A stretch of 64,000 nt of DNA from the NCBI RefSeq assembly GCF_027116575.1, contig NZ_CP098252.1, positions 186,001-250,000 on the forward strand, read 5' to 3'. Positions 8,692-20,076 of this stretch are shown piece after piece. The stretch's first letter is position 1. The number at the start of each line of letters is the position of its first letter. The notes beneath the pieces were generated by a model. That model worked only from the letters and a program-made list of their open reading frames with translations. It ran no database searches and was not told the DNA's origin. This DNA is from Oxalobacter aliiformigenes (lineage in GTDB: Bacteria; Pseudomonadota; Gammaproteobacteria; Burkholderiales; Burkholderiaceae_D). The position numbers and the translations under genes were made by a program.

Positions 8692-9490
8692 TACTTCCTC
8701 CCAATACCTTGGCGACATTCAAATGTGGTAAGCCCGCCAACACTTTTCTGCCTCTGTTTCCCAAAAAGAAATTTTCAATAAAAGGGTGTCGAACCCGGAG
8801 AATGTCTTCCGGCGAACCACTTGCGACAACTTTCTTGTCAGCCAGAACAATTATCTGAGTCGACAAATCAAGAATCGTATCCAAATCATGCGAAACCATC
8901 ACAACAGTTAAATGAAGCTCGTCATGCAGTCCGGAGATGAGATCCACAAAACTGTCGGAAAGCGCAGGATCGAGACCGGCGGTCGGCTCATCAAGAAACA
9001 AAAGATCAGGCTCAAGTGAAAGTGCACGAGCCAATGCCACTCTTTTTATCATTCCGCCAGACAAATCTGCCGGCATTTTGACGGCGTCATCCGGAGATAA
9101 CCCGGCCATTTGAAGTTTTAACAATACCGCATTCGTTATCAGGGATTCCGGCAAACCATGTAACTCACGCATCGGCAATGCAATATTATCGAATACCGAC
9201 AAAGCCGAAAAAAGGGCACCTTGCTGGAACAATACTCCCCAGCGATCGTCCAGTCTCCGCATCTCAGATGCACTTGCCTTGTCAATATCGATTCCCAACA
9301 CTTTGACCGTGCCACGAGACGGTTTCTGCAACCCGAGAATTTCGCGCAGCAAAGTTGTTTTTCCCGAACCTGAGCCACCGACAATGGAAACGATTTCACC
9401 CTTTTTAACAGTCAGATCCAGGTCCTGATGAACGATATGATTACCGAACTGTGTCCACAATCCACGGATTTCGATAGCATTTGTCTCCAT
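8681..9490 (-). CDS. ABC transporter ATPase (MlaF-like)
   Basis: 269 residues. Walker A GGSGSGKTT, signature LSGGMIKR, Walker B LLFLDEPTAGLDP, and the H-loop in VSHDLD are all present. It powers lipid movement through the adjacent permease at the inner membrane. The start codon overlaps the permease stop (ATGA at 9487-9490), so the two are translationally coupled. The C-terminus (about 20 residues past the domain) overlaps the MCE gene start. Confidence 0.92.
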   Translation of the reverse strand: METNAIEIRGLWTQFGNHIVHQDLDLTVKKGEIVSIVGGSGSGKTTLLREILGLQKPSRGTVKVLGIDIDKASASEMRRLDDRWGVLFQQGALFSALSVFDNIALPMRELHGLPESLITNAVLLKLQMAGLSPDDAVKMPADLSGGMIKRVALARALSLEPDLLFLDEPTAGLDPALSDSFVDLISGLHDELHLTVVMVSHDLDTILDLSTQIIVLADKKVVASGSPEDILRVRHPFIENFFLGNRGRKVLAGLPHLNVAKVLGGSNGK

Positions 9491-10614
9491 CAGAATCCCA
9501 CTCCCTGGAGAACAACCGCGAAAATGGCATCAGCCAAAATAACGATGGTTATCGACGTCACAACAGAACTGGTCGTTCCCTGTCCGAGACTTTCTGTATT
9601 CGGCTTGATTTTCATGCCGTAATAACATGCGATCAACGCTATCAGGATACCGAAAACGAATCCTTTTCCAATTCCGATCCACAAATTGGCGATGGGAACC
9701 GCATTAGGCAATGCGGAAAGAAAATAAGGAATAGACAAACCAATTTCGAAACTTCCTGCCAGCATCCCTCCCAGCAACGCCAACATGTCTGTCCATATGA
9801 TCAGTAAAGGCATAACAATCGACAAAGCAATGACTTTCGGCATGATCAGTCTGAACCCGTGAGACATTCCCATCACTTGCATGGCGCTCAGTTCCTCGGT
9901 AACCCGCATAACACCCAGTTGGGCGGTCATGGCCGATCCCGAACGGCCAGCCACCAGAATGGCCGCAAGCAAAGGCCCCAGTTCTCTTATTACGCTCATT
10001 CCGAGAAGATTGACAAGAAATGCATCTCCGCCAAATACATGAAGCTGCTGCGCTGACAGATAAGACAAAACGACCCCGATCAGAAAACCGACAATCGCCG
10101 TGATACTGAGTGCCTGCGCTCCTGCATGATAAATATTAGCGGAAATTTCTGTCCAGGGTCCTTTGTGAGGCGCTTTGGCGAAACGAAGCAGATCGATCAT
10201 CAATTGCCCGACCAGCCCGACCGTTCCGGAAAAGTGCTCAGCCGCTGTATGCGGAAATTTTCTGATTTTTTCAAAGAAATACCAATGAGGAGGTTTCGTT
10301 TCCGGCAACTTCAATGAACCTGCGCATTCGAGCCGGGAAAAAAGCTTGTTCTGTTCAACTGTCACAACAAGTTCTTGCGGCCGGGATTTGTTCCAGTTAT
10401 CCCACAACAGTTGGGCACCAATATAATCAAGCTCAAGAATCTGGCTCAGATCCCATTTAACGGCATTTTTTTCCTTAAAAGAACGAATGGTCGACTGGAT
10501 ACGGGCAATGTTTCCGGAAACAGCCAGTGACTCAACCCGCCAGCGACCACGCGCGACAACACTGTTGGCATCAATAATGTCAAGTCTTGGTATCTGATCC
10601 TTGTCGTTCGACAT
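9490..10614 (-). CDS. MlaE-type permease with fused N-terminal STAS domain
   Basis: 374 residues. Residues 1 to about 105 form a STAS-like domain (VKWDLSQILELDYIGAQLLW), equivalent to the separate MlaB protein of enterobacteria. From about 150 on it is an MlaE permease with five or six membrane segments and the family signature PLLAAILVAGRSGSAMTAQLG ... MRVTEELSAMQVMG. It spans the inner membrane and works with the ATPase, MCE protein and lipoprotein encoded next to it. As the first gene of the operon it is preceded by the 10615-11010 gap, where its promoter must lie. Confidence 0.92.
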   Translation of the reverse strand: MSNDKDQIPRLDIIDANSVVARGRWRVESLAVSGNIARIQSTIRSFKEKNAVKWDLSQILELDYIGAQLLWDNWNKSRPQELVVTVEQNKLFSRLECAGSLKLPETKPPHWYFFEKIRKFPHTAAEHFSGTVGLVGQLMIDLLRFAKAPHKGPWTEISANIYHAGAQALSITAIVGFLIGVVLSYLSAQQLHVFGGDAFLVNLLGMSVIRELGPLLAAILVAGRSGSAMTAQLGVMRVTEELSAMQVMGMSHGFRLIMPKVIALSIVMPLLIIWTDMLALLGGMLAGSFEIGLSIPYFLSALPNAVPIANLWIGIGKGFVFGILIALIACYYGMKIKPNTESLGQGTTSSVVTSITIVILADAIFAVVLQGVGF

Positions 10615-11010
10615 AAAAATCCGGTATTTTTTAAGATGCGCTTATTGTACTGAATTCCCTAAAATAGCATCCGGCTATCCATGTTACGAATGAATATCAT
10701 CAAGAACAGCGTTCATTTTATTAATCCATTCGGCTCAAAGTGACAATATTTCACCTTTTTTATTTCACTGAAGAAATATCATCTGATGATCTTATCATTT
10801 CGCAACCGCCAATGATCACAACACATTGAATATGGAACCTATCGTTCCGTTTCAGTATGATACTGGATGTCGAAAAAAACACACCATTTCTGATGAGACA
10901 TAAAGCCAGTGTTTCCGACTCTTTATTACTATGGACGATCATGCTTGCCGACGGACCCAGTCAATGCGAAACGGGTAATATCCTCTCGGTTGAAATAGGA
11001 TTTTGTCATT
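10615..11010. other. Divergent intergenic region between the MCE operon and coaX
   Basis: About 395 bases, with frames on both strands broken or too short to support a gene. It must contain the promoters for the minus-strand permease operon and the plus-strand coaX. I looked for remains of birA, which often precedes coaX in relatives, and saw none. AT-rich stretches near 10740-10800 are the likeliest promoter sites; no consensus pair stands out. Confidence 0.4.
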
Positions 11011-11790
11011 ATGCTGCTAGTTGACGCAGGAAATACCTTTATCAAATGGGCCCGTCCCAATCCTGACCAGATATTCAACCCGGAATCCGTCAGCTGGAAA
11101 AATTTCGGAGCGGTCAGACATCATGAACTTGCCGCTCTGAAAAGCGCCTGGAAAAAATTGCATGAGGAAAAGCCGATCCAGCACATCCTCATTTCCAATG
11201 TCGCCGGCCAATATCTTGGCAACATTCTTTTTGAATTTCTGACAACGCTAAAACCCGCCCCTCTGAAAATCGAGTGGTTTTATTCCAGACCTTCACTGGG
11301 AGGCGTTAAAAATACCTATCTGGATTACAGAAAACTGGGAAGTGACCGTTTCGCCTCAATGATCGGCGCCCATTCACTTTTTCCCGACAAAGCTCTCGTC
11401 ATCGTCACCGCCGGGACAGCGACAACAATCGACACATTATCACCGGACGGAACCTTCCTCGGAGGCATGATACTTCCCGGGCTGAAGCTGATGGCTGAAT
11501 CATTGGCACAAAACACGGCACAACTGCCGGATATCAATCAGATGAACAATGAATCTGCCGTTTTCGCAAACAATACAGGTGACGCCATATTGAGCGGATG
11601 CCTGAACGCACAGGCAGGAGCAATCGAGCGGGCAGTCATGACACAGAGCCGGCAATTTCCCGGTGTTCTCTGTCTTTTATCGGGTGGCGCCGCCCGTTAT
11701 ATCGCTCCCAATCTTCCTATACCCTTCAGAATAATAGATAATCTCGTCCTGATAGGACTGCACACATTTTCCGTTCAAAACATATCCTGA
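11011..11790 (+). CDS. coaX: Type III pantothenate kinase CoaX
   Basis: 259 residues. Phosphorylates pantothenate, the first step of coenzyme A synthesis. ASKHA-fold motifs: N-terminal MLLVDAGNTFIKW (phosphate 1), GSDRFASMIGAH, and TAGTATTIDTLSPDG with FLGGMILPGL. The ATG at 11011 follows AATAGGA at a good distance. A SPOR protein gene starts 4 bases after its stop, indicating cotranscription. The last CoA enzyme, CoaE, is encoded at 55276 in this window. Confidence 0.93.
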   Translation: MLLVDAGNTFIKWARPNPDQIFNPESVSWKNFGAVRHHELAALKSAWKKLHEEKPIQHILISNVAGQYLGNILFEFLTTLKPAPLKIEWFYSRPSLGGVKNTYLDYRKLGSDRFASMIGAHSLFPDKALVIVTAGTATTIDTLSPDGTFLGGMILPGLKLMAESLAQNTAQLPDINQMNNESAVFANNTGDAILSGCLNAQAGAIERAVMTQSRQFPGVLCLLSGGAARYIAPNLPIPFRIIDNLVLIGLHTFSVQNIS

Positions 11791-11794
11791 ATTT

Positions 11795-12463
11795 ATGTTA
11801 AAACTCGTTTTCTGGTTACTGCTCGCCATTAACATCGTTGTATTTGCAACAACACTGGACCAGTCCGATACTGCAAGACCATCAATACGAATCCAAAATC
11901 CCGAACCTGTCAGTCCGGAAAAGATCCGGATTCTTACAGCTTCCCAAAGTTTCTCACCCGATTTTGGATCTGACGGGAAAAACGAACGGCTGCAAACAAA
12001 TTGTGTTGAAATAGGGAATTTCAATTTACAGGACGCCGACACATTCGAGAAAAAAATGGCACTTCCACCCGATATGATCAATCGTATAACAGTCGATACG
12101 GCATCCAGTTACATGGTTTTTATTCCGCCATCCAAAAATTCGAAGATGGCCGAAAGAAAAATTGCTGAATTACAGGAACGAGGAATCAGCCATTATTTTT
12201 TCATCCCGGACGGGAAATTCCGGTATGCAATTTCACTTGGAATCTTCAAGACAGAAGATTCCGCCAGAAAACTGGTCGCGGAGCTTAAAAAGCGCGGCAT
12301 ACACAATGCATCAATTGCCGGGCGCGGAAAAATTACACAGGGCATTGCGTTTCAGGTAAACAATCCGGATGATCATCAACTCGATCGAATAAACGACTTG
12401 CTCGACGCATATCCTCAAATCACCAGAAAATCCTGCCAACAACCAGGTGAAGTCGTTCAGTGA
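11795..12463 (+). CDS. SPOR-domain protein downstream of coaX
   Basis: 222 residues. The N-terminal MLKLVFWLLLAINIVVFAT is a single membrane segment or signal anchor. A linker follows, then a C-terminal SPOR-like region at about 105-180 (YMVFIPPSKNSKMAERKIAE, YAISLGIFKTEDSARKLVAEL). Probably a peptidoglycan-associated inner-membrane protein facing the periplasm. Proteins of this kind commonly follow coaX in Burkholderiales. No closer assignment is possible. Confidence 0.75.
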   Translation: MLKLVFWLLLAINIVVFATTLDQSDTARPSIRIQNPEPVSPEKIRILTASQSFSPDFGSDGKNERLQTNCVEIGNFNLQDADTFEKKMALPPDMINRITVDTASSYMVFIPPSKNSKMAERKIAELQERGISHYFFIPDGKFRYAISLGIFKTEDSARKLVAELKKRGIHNASIAGRGKITQGIAFQVNNPDDHQLDRINDLLDAYPQITRKSCQQPGEVVQ

Positions 12464-12616
12464 ACAGGACTATTTTCACTTGAAACGTCTCAAACAGAAA
12501 AAGTTGGCTATAATGTTCCAGTTTTCCAAACCCTCTAAAAACGGAAGTAAAACAGACACTTGAATCAATGCAAGCTACCCTGTTTTCTCCAACTCAACTT
12601 TTAATTGCGAGCAGCC

Positions 12617-13258
12617 ATGAAGTTTCAAATCATTCCTGTTACTCCTTTTCAGCAAAATTGCACCCTCATGTGGGACGAAACAACCAATAAAGCCGCAGTC
12701 GTCGATCCAGGCGGAGATATTGACAAAATCAGTGAAGCGCTGAAACAGCGCAATCTTACACTGGAAAAAGTATTCGTAACCCATGGCCATCTGGACCATT
12801 GCGGTGGAGCCAGAAAACTGGCAGACCTGTATAACGTGCCGATCGAAGGACCGAACAAGGAAGATGCATGGTTGCTGGAACAGCTGAATTCCGACCAGAC
12901 ACGTATGTGGGGTCTTCCTCCCGGCGATCCGTTCACACCCGACCGCTGGCTCAATCAGGGAGACGAAGTTACGGTAGGCAATGAAACCTTGCAGGTATTT
13001 CATTGTCCCGGCCATTCACCCGGCCACGTTATCTTCTTCCATGCACCGACCAAAGTCGCTATCTCAGGCGATGTGCTTTTTGCCGGTTCAATCGGACGAA
13101 CCGATCTTCCCAAAGGCAGCTTCAAGGCTCTGGAGAAATCCATCCGGGAAAACATGTACAAACTGGGCGACGATGTCCAGTTCATCCCCGGACACGGTCC
13201 CGTTTCATCCATAGGCCAGGAACGGCGGGGCAACGCCTTTGTAAGAGATAAAAATTAA
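12617..13258 (+). CDS. Metallo-beta-lactamase-fold hydrolase (glyoxalase II-like, YcbL type)
   Basis: 213 residues. Zinc-binding motif THGHLDHCGG (HxHxDH), then the histidine in FHCPGHSPGH, the aspartate in ISGDVLFAGSIGRTD, and the last histidine in IPGHGPVSSIGQE. This arrangement is that of small YcbL/GloB2 glyoxalase II-like thioester hydrolases. Start chosen at 12617 (MKFQIIPVTPFQQN), the family's usual beginning. It stands alone, 150 bases after the SPOR gene. Confidence 0.88.
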   Translation: MKFQIIPVTPFQQNCTLMWDETTNKAAVVDPGGDIDKISEALKQRNLTLEKVFVTHGHLDHCGGARKLADLYNVPIEGPNKEDAWLLEQLNSDQTRMWGLPPGDPFTPDRWLNQGDEVTVGNETLQVFHCPGHSPGHVIFFHAPTKVAISGDVLFAGSIGRTDLPKGSFKALEKSIRENMYKLGDDVQFIPGHGPVSSIGQERRGNAFVRDKN

Positions 13259-13280
13259 TCCTTGCAATCTACATTAGAAA

Positions 13281-13329
13281 AGTTCCGGAAATAATTATTT
13301 TTCAATAGAAAAAAACTTTCTCCGGAACT
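13281..13329. repeat. Perfect 9-bp inverted repeat, wide loop
   Basis: AGTTCCGGA (13281-13289) is repeated in inverse as TCCGGAACT (13321-13329) with 31 bases between. It lies between the hydrolase gene and the atp promoter. The loop is AT-rich and there is no clear T-run after it, so it is a weak terminator at best; it could be an operator pair or mRNA structure. Confidence 0.45.
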
Positions 13330-13372
13330 CCCAAATAAGAAAAAATTTGCATATTTTGTAGGCAAAATTTCA

Positions 13373-13402
13373 TTGACCGCAAATTTGTAACACAAGTATA
13401 AT
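13373..13402 (+). promoter_or_regulatory. Sigma-70 promoter of the atp operon
   Basis: -35 TTGACC at 13373-13378 and -10 TATAAT at 13397-13402, with an 18-base spacer. This is 5/6 plus 6/6 to consensus. Predicted transcription start is near 13409, giving an atpI leader of about 100 bases. Confidence 0.75.
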
Positions 13403-13506
13403 TCGGACGTTTGACCTGAATCAGGTTACAGAAAGATTCTTTTTGCCGAGAATGTTTTTGTTTTCCTGATGGAACACGTCTAATTTTTGATACAAATAAA
13501 TCAGGC

Positions 13507-13851
13507 ATGAGACGTGTTGTTTTACGGCAGTTAGCAATTGCAGCAGTTATCGCTGTGATTGCCGTAATAATCGGTGGGAAACCAGCAGGGGTATCGTCCA
13601 TTTTGGCGGCATTATGTTTCATTGTTCCCAATGCCATTTTTGTTCTGTTTTTTTATCTGGGAATAAGAGGCACCGGGCCGGCGAATCTTGTGCTTTTTGC
13701 TGTCATCGAGTTTGCGAAAATTGTTTTGACAATAGGTTGTGTCTGTTTGGTTTTTCTGGCCTATAAAGACATTAACTGGATTGCTTTTACAGTCAGTTTC
13801 GTTATCAGTTTCAAAAGTTATATTTTTTTATTGTCTAAATTGAAAAGTTGA
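13507..13851 (+). CDS. atpI: ATP synthase subunit I
   Basis: 114 residues with four predicted membrane segments (AIAAVIAVIAVIIGG; ILAALCFIVPNAIFVLFFYL; LVLFAVIEFAKIVLTIGCVC; IAFTVSFVISF). AtpI proteins assist c-ring assembly or Mg handling and are the variable first gene of atp operons. Identified mainly by hydropathy, size and position directly upstream of atpB (stop 8 bases before its ATG). Confidence 0.8.
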   Translation: MRRVVLRQLAIAAVIAVIAVIIGGKPAGVSSILAALCFIVPNAIFVLFFYLGIRGTGPANLVLFAVIEFAKIVLTIGCVCLVFLAYKDINWIAFTVSFVISFKSYIFLLSKLKS

Positions 13852-13859
13852 GTGTAATC

Positions 13860-14693
13860 ATGGATACGCAACACGCACCTACTTTAGCGGAATACATTAC
13901 CCACCATCTGAAGAACCTTGGAACGTCGCATCAGGAAAAGATTATCGATTTTTCCATCATTAATGTGGATACCGTTTTCTGGTCGATTTTCTGTGGTGTC
14001 GTCGCCTGTCTTGTCATGTTTATCGTTGCCAAAAAAGCGACATCCGGTGTTCCGGGACGTGTGCAATCGGCGGTAGAAATGCTGGTTGAAATGGTTGACA
14101 ATCAGGCCAAAGCGCAAATTCACGGTGATCGCCGTTTTATTGCTCCGCTGGCTCTGACAATTTTCATCTGGATTGCCTTGATGAACTGCCTGGATTTCAT
14201 TCCTGTGGATCTGTTCAGCCAGATATTTGCCTGGACCGGTCTGGACGTACACTTGCCGTACCATCGTCTGGTACCGACATCCGATCTGAATGCACCGGTC
14301 GGTATCGCTCTGTGCGTGATTGTCATGTCCATCTACTATGGGCTTAAAATCAAGGGTATCAAAGGTTTTTTTCATGAGCTGTTCTGTGCCCCGTTCGGAC
14401 CACTGATGTTTCCTGCCAATATCCTGCTGAATATTATTGAATATCTGGCAAGATTTATTTCCCTTTCCATGCGGTTGTGGGGAAATATGTATGCGGGTGA
14501 ACTGATCTTTTTGATGATCGCCATTCTCGGTTCTTATGCAGCGTTGTCTCTTGGCGGATCACTGTTCTTTATCGGCCACGTTATCGCTGGTTCAGTCTGG
14601 GCGATTTTCCATATCCTGGTCGTCTTTTTGCAGGCTTTCATTTTCATGATGCTGACGCTTGTCTATCTTGGTCTGGCACATGAAAGTCATTGA
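13860..14693 (+). CDS. atpB: F0F1 ATP synthase subunit a
   Basis: 277 residues. Membrane stator subunit forming the proton half-channels against the c-ring. The essential arginine lies in the conserved helix segment SLSMRLWGNMYAGELI, with further conserved residues in GSVWAIFHILVVFLQAFIFMML. ATG at 13860 (MDTQHAP); an in-frame TTG 12 bases earlier is in the atpI 3' end and not needed. Second gene of the atp operon. Confidence 0.95.
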   Translation: MDTQHAPTLAEYITHHLKNLGTSHQEKIIDFSIINVDTVFWSIFCGVVACLVMFIVAKKATSGVPGRVQSAVEMLVEMVDNQAKAQIHGDRRFIAPLALTIFIWIALMNCLDFIPVDLFSQIFAWTGLDVHLPYHRLVPTSDLNAPVGIALCVIVMSIYYGLKIKGIKGFFHELFCAPFGPLMFPANILLNIIEYLARFISLSMRLWGNMYAGELIFLMIAILGSYAALSLGGSLFFIGHVIAGSVWAIFHILVVFLQAFIFMMLTLVYLGLAHESH

Positions 14694-14735
14694 TTGTTTC
14701 GGTTTTTGATGTGTTTTTTTAATCAATTTTTATAG

Positions 14736-14981
<246 letters not shown>

Positions 14982-15044
14982 TTGGTATCCGGTTCAAAAT
15001 TTGCCTTGATAGGGATGCAAATTATTTATTGAGAGGAATTTACC

Positions 15045-15515
15045 GTGAACTTAAATGCCACATTATTTGTACAAATTGTGGTCTTCCTTGTCTTTGCTAT
15101 TTTTACGGCAAAGGTGGTATGGCCCCCATTGGTTAAAGTACTTGACGAACGGTCGCAAAGAATTGCGGATAGTTTAGCTGCTGCTGAAAAAAGCAAACAG
15201 GAAGTTGCTTCTGTTGAACAGCATGTTCAGGCAGAAATCAAAAAAGCCCGTGAAGAAGGCCAGAAACGCATCGCTGAAGCTGAACAACGCGCACAGATCG
15301 TTGCAGCGGAAATCAAACAGAATGCGGAACAGCAGGCCAGCAAGATCATTCAGCAAGCCAAAATTGAAGCACAACAGGAAGTATTGCGTGCAAAAGAGGA
15401 ATTGCGGGCTGATGTCGCTGCTCTTGCCATGAAAGGAGCTGAACAAATCCTGAAACGTGAAATCAACAGTGCTACTTATGCGGATTTGTTGAAACAAATT
15501 TCTAACGAGTTGTGA
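15045..15515 (+). CDS. atpF: F0F1 ATP synthase subunit b
   Basis: 156 residues. One N-terminal membrane helix ([20 protein letters not shown]), then a long charged helix rich in Lys/Glu/Gln/Ala to the end ([20 protein letters not shown]). It forms the dimeric peripheral stalk that holds F1 to F0. Length is typical. SD GAGAGGAA before ATG 15045; the stop overlaps nothing, but atpH starts 2 bases later. Confidence 0.95.
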   Translation: MNLNATLFVQIVVFLVFAIFTAKVVWPPLVKVLDERSQRIADSLAAAEKSKQEVASVEQHVQAEIKKAREEGQKRIAEAEQRAQIVAAEIKQNAEQQASKIIQQAKIEAQQEVLRAKEELRADVAALAMKGAEQILKREINSATYADLLKQISNEL

Positions 15516-15517
15516 TC

Positions 15518-16030
15518 ATGGATAAAACTACGACAGCTCTTCCTTATGCCGAAGCACTTTTTCAGTTATCCCAAAATAGTGGTGAAAAAGGTTCCGAATT
15601 GGTAGACGGTTTCGTCAACCAACTGGTGGCTATTTCGAAAAACAAGGAATTCCAGAATCTTATTTCCAATCCTGACTTGCAGACCAATGAAGTGGTGGAT
15701 TTCATTCTCTTGCTGGTCAAGACACTGAAAAATGATAAGGTCAGAAATTTCGTTTCACTGTTGCCGGAGATCGGTGAGCAGTATTACAAACTGAGAAGTA
15801 CAGTGAAAAGCTCTGCTCATGCAACCATATTGAGTGCATTTCCGTTGACGCAACAACAACTTGATGAGTTGATGCCTGCAATTGAAAAACGGTTTGGTCG
15901 CAAACTCAATCCGACAGTGACGATTGATAACTCTGTTATCGGTGGAATCAAGGTTATTGTTGATGATGAAGTGCTTGATCTGACTGTAAGTACAAAACTG
16001 CAGAAAATGCAGGAAGTTCTTGCTTCATAA
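15518..16030 (+). CDS. atpH: F0F1 ATP synthase subunit delta
   Basis: 170 residues. Links the peripheral stalk to the top of F1. Family features: N-terminal ALPYAEALFQLSQN, central helices, and the C-terminal segment KLNPTVTIDNSVIGGIKVIV with VLDLTVSTKLQKM. Start chosen at ATG 15518; an in-frame GTG 6 bases upstream overlaps the atpF stop. Confidence 0.94.
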   Translation: MDKTTTALPYAEALFQLSQNSGEKGSELVDGFVNQLVAISKNKEFQNLISNPDLQTNEVVDFILLLVKTLKNDKVRNFVSLLPEIGEQYYKLRSTVKSSAHATILSAFPLTQQQLDELMPAIEKRFGRKLNPTVTIDNSVIGGIKVIVDDEVLDLTVSTKLQKMQEVLAS

Positions 16031-16078
16031 ACTGCCTGCCCGAGCAGCAGAACTGATAGAACAATTTTAGGAGTTAGT

Positions 16079-17626
16079 ATGTCACTCAACCCGTCCGAAA
16101 TCAGTGAATTGATTAAAAGCCGGATAGAAAGTCTTGATGATACGGCAGAAATTCACAATCAGGGTACAATTGTCTCCGTATCCGACGGTATTTGCCGGAT
16201 AAGAGGACTTTCCAATGCCATGCAAGGCGAAATGCTGGAATTTCCAGGAAATACTTATGGTCTTGCACTGAATCTTGAACGTCATTTTGTTGGCGCTGTT
16301 ATTTTAGGTGAATACGAACATATTTCTGAAGGGGATACTGTCAGATGTACAGGTCGTATTCTTGAAGTTCCCATTGGTCCGGAATTGCTGGGACGTGTCG
16401 TCGACGCATTGGGGCGTCCAATCGATGGGAAAGGTCCCGTCAACGCCAAACTGACAGCCCCTATCGAAAAAATCGCTCCGGGCGTTATTGCACGTCAATC
16501 CGTTTCCCAGCCGATGCAAACCGGACTCAAGGCAATTGACTCCATGGTACCGATCGGACGGGGTCAGCGTGAATTGATCATCGGCGACCGGCAGACCGGT
16601 AAAACAGCCATTGCGATTGATGCCATCATCAATCAAAAGGGTCAAAACATGGTCTGTATTTATGTCGCGATCGGCCAGAAAGCCTCATCCATCAAGAACA
16701 TAGTCCGGGCACTCGAAGAAAACGGGGCAATGGAATACACCATTGTTGTGACGGCTACGGCATCCGAATCGGCAGCCATGCAGTATATCGCGCCATACGC
16801 CGGTTGCACCATGGGTGAATACTTCCGGGATCGTGGTCAGGATGCACTGATTGTATATGACGACCTTTCAAAACAGGCTGTTGCTTACCGTCAGGTTTCC
16901 CTGTTGTTGCGTCGTCCACCTGGACGTGAAGCTTTCCCCGGTGACGTTTTCTATTTGCATTCCCGTCTCCTCGAACGTGCAGCCCGTGTCAATGAACACT
17001 ACGTTGAACAATTCACCAACGGCGAAGTAAAGGGCAAGACCGGATCGTTGACAGCTTTGCCAATCATTGAAACCCAGGCGGGTGACGTTTCTGCTTTCGT
17101 TCCAACCAACGTCATTTCCATTACCGACGGTCAGATCTTTTTGGAAACGAACCTTTTCAATTCAGGGATCCGTCCTGCCATCAATGCGGGTATTTCTGTT
17201 TCGCGTGTCGGTAGTGCCGCGCAAACCAAGGCAGTCAAAGGTCTCTCAGGCGGTATTCGTACCGACTTGGCTCAGTATCGTGAATTGGCAGCATTCGCAC
17301 AGTTTGCTTCCGATCTTGATGATGCAACGAGACGGCAACTTGATCGTGGTGCCCGTGTTACAGAATTGTTGAAACAGGATCAGTATTCTCCACTTCCGGT
17401 TTCATTGATGTGCGTTTCCCTGTTTGCTGTAAACAGCGGTTTCCTTGATGATATTGAAGTCAAAAATGTCCTTCCGTTTGAAGCAGCGTTGCACAGCTAT
17501 ATGAAAACTGAACAAGCTGATTTGCTCAATCGTATCGAAGAAAACAAGCGTCTGGACAAAGACGATGAATCGAAACTGGCTGAAGCTATTGCTGAATTCA
17601 AAAAAGGCAGTAATTTTTCAGCCTGA
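16079..17626 (+). CDS. atpA: F0F1 ATP synthase subunit alpha
   Basis: 515 residues. Non-catalytic nucleotide-binding subunit of the F1 hexamer. Walker A GDRQTGKT; the alpha signature [17 protein letters not shown]; the arginine finger lies in that same signature. Full-length and co-linear with the family. AGGAG precedes the ATG by 6 bases. Fifth structural gene in the operon. Confidence 0.97.
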   Translation: MSLNPSEISELIKSRIESLDDTAEIHNQGTIVSVSDGICRIRGLSNAMQGEMLEFPGNTYGLALNLERHFVGAVILGEYEHISEGDTVRCTGRILEVPIGPELLGRVVDALGRPIDGKGPVNAKLTAPIEKIAPGVIARQSVSQPMQTGLKAIDSMVPIGRGQRELIIGDRQTGKTAIAIDAIINQKGQNMVCIYVAIGQKASSIKNIVRALEENGAMEYTIVVTATASESAAMQYIAPYAGCTMGEYFRDRGQDALIVYDDLSKQAVAYRQVSLLLRRPPGREAFPGDVFYLHSRLLERAARVNEHYVEQFTNGEVKGKTGSLTALPIIETQAGDVSAFVPTNVISITDGQIFLETNLFNSGIRPAINAGISVSRVGSAAQTKAVKGLSGGIRTDLAQYRELAAFAQFASDLDDATRRQLDRGARVTELLKQDQYSPLPVSLMCVSLFAVNSGFLDDIEVKNVLPFEAALHSYMKTEQADLLNRIEENKRLDKDDESKLAEAIAEFKKGSNFSA

Positions 17627-17662
17627 AACATGGATTCAGTGACGCAAAAGGAGTAAAACCTT

Positions 17663-18550
17663 ATGGCATCAGGCAAAGACATACGTAATCAGATTCGTAG
17701 CGTCGAAAATACGAAAAAGATTACCAAAGCAATGGAAATGGTTGCCGCATCCAAAATGCGCAAGGCGCAGGACAGGATGCGTGCAAGCCGCCCATACAGT
17801 GAAACTATTCGCAATATAGCTTCTCATCTGGCAAGTGCTCACCCTGACTATGTTCATCCATACATGGTTGCAAGAAATACATCCAAGGGAGTGGGTATTA
17901 TTGTTGTAACGACCGACAAGGGGTTGTGTGGCGGTCTGAACACCAATATATTGAGAATTGCCACAAATAAAATGAGGGAAGAGGAAAAAAAGGGTAATAA
18001 AATCACGACTCTGGCAATCGGTTCAAAGGGTTTGGGTTATTTGAACCGGATCGGTGCCAGAATCATTTCCCACATCACACAATTGGGTGATGCACCTCGA
18101 ATCGAACAGCTGATTGGACCATTGAAATTGCTTCTTGATGAATATAACGCAGAAAAACTTGATGCAATTTATCTGTGTTACAACAAGTTCATCAATACCA
18201 TGAAGCAGGAGACTGTTGTCGAACAGATTCTTCCCCTGCCAAAGGACGCATTGGAACGAAAAGACCCAAATATTCCTTTGCCAGACTACATTTATGAGCC
18301 TGATGCGGCTACAGTTATCAATGCTTTGTTGCAACGTTATATCGAAACTTTGGTTTATCAAGGTATTGCCGAAAACATCGCATCCGAACAATCTTCACGT
18401 ATGGTGGCGATGAAATCGGCCAGTGATAATGCCGGAAACCTTATTTCCGATTTGGGACTGGTTTACAACAAGACCCGTCAGGCTGCGATTACAACAGAAT
18501 TGACTGAAATTGTTTCCGGTGCAGCAGCTGTTTCTGTTTCAGCAGAGTGA
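17663..18550 (+). CDS. atpG: F0F1 ATP synthase subunit gamma
   Basis: 295 residues. Central rotor shaft. N-terminal helix [20 protein letters not shown] with [10 protein letters not shown], the central [13 protein letters not shown], and the C-terminal helix ending [17 protein letters not shown] are all family signatures. AAAGGAG lies 7 bases before the ATG. Confidence 0.96.
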   Translation: MASGKDIRNQIRSVENTKKITKAMEMVAASKMRKAQDRMRASRPYSETIRNIASHLASAHPDYVHPYMVARNTSKGVGIIVVTTDKGLCGGLNTNILRIATNKMREEEKKGNKITTLAIGSKGLGYLNRIGARIISHITQLGDAPRIEQLIGPLKLLLDEYNAEKLDAIYLCYNKFINTMKQETVVEQILPLPKDALERKDPNIPLPDYIYEPDAATVINALLQRYIETLVYQGIAENIASEQSSRMVAMKSASDNAGNLISDLGLVYNKTRQAAITTELTEIVSGAAAVSVSAE

Positions 18551-18590
18551 TAAACAGCAGCCCGGAATTACTAAAACGATATTTATATAG

Positions 18591-19982
<1,392 letters not shown>

Positions 19983-20076
19983 CAGTAAAATGTTGAACAA
20001 TGCATGGCTGTTACCGATTAACAGCCATGCCGTAAAAGTCCGTATGACATTTACTGATTGATATAAAGGTTTAAAC

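Noticed and set aside
10760..10942. 60-residue minus-strand frame before coaX
   Set aside because: No ribosome site, no recognisable sequence; listed as gap only.
12509..12514. Perfect TATAAT before the metallo-beta-lactamase-fold gene
   Set aside because: The nearest -35-like TTGAAA (12480) is 23 bases away, too far, so I do not call a promoter.
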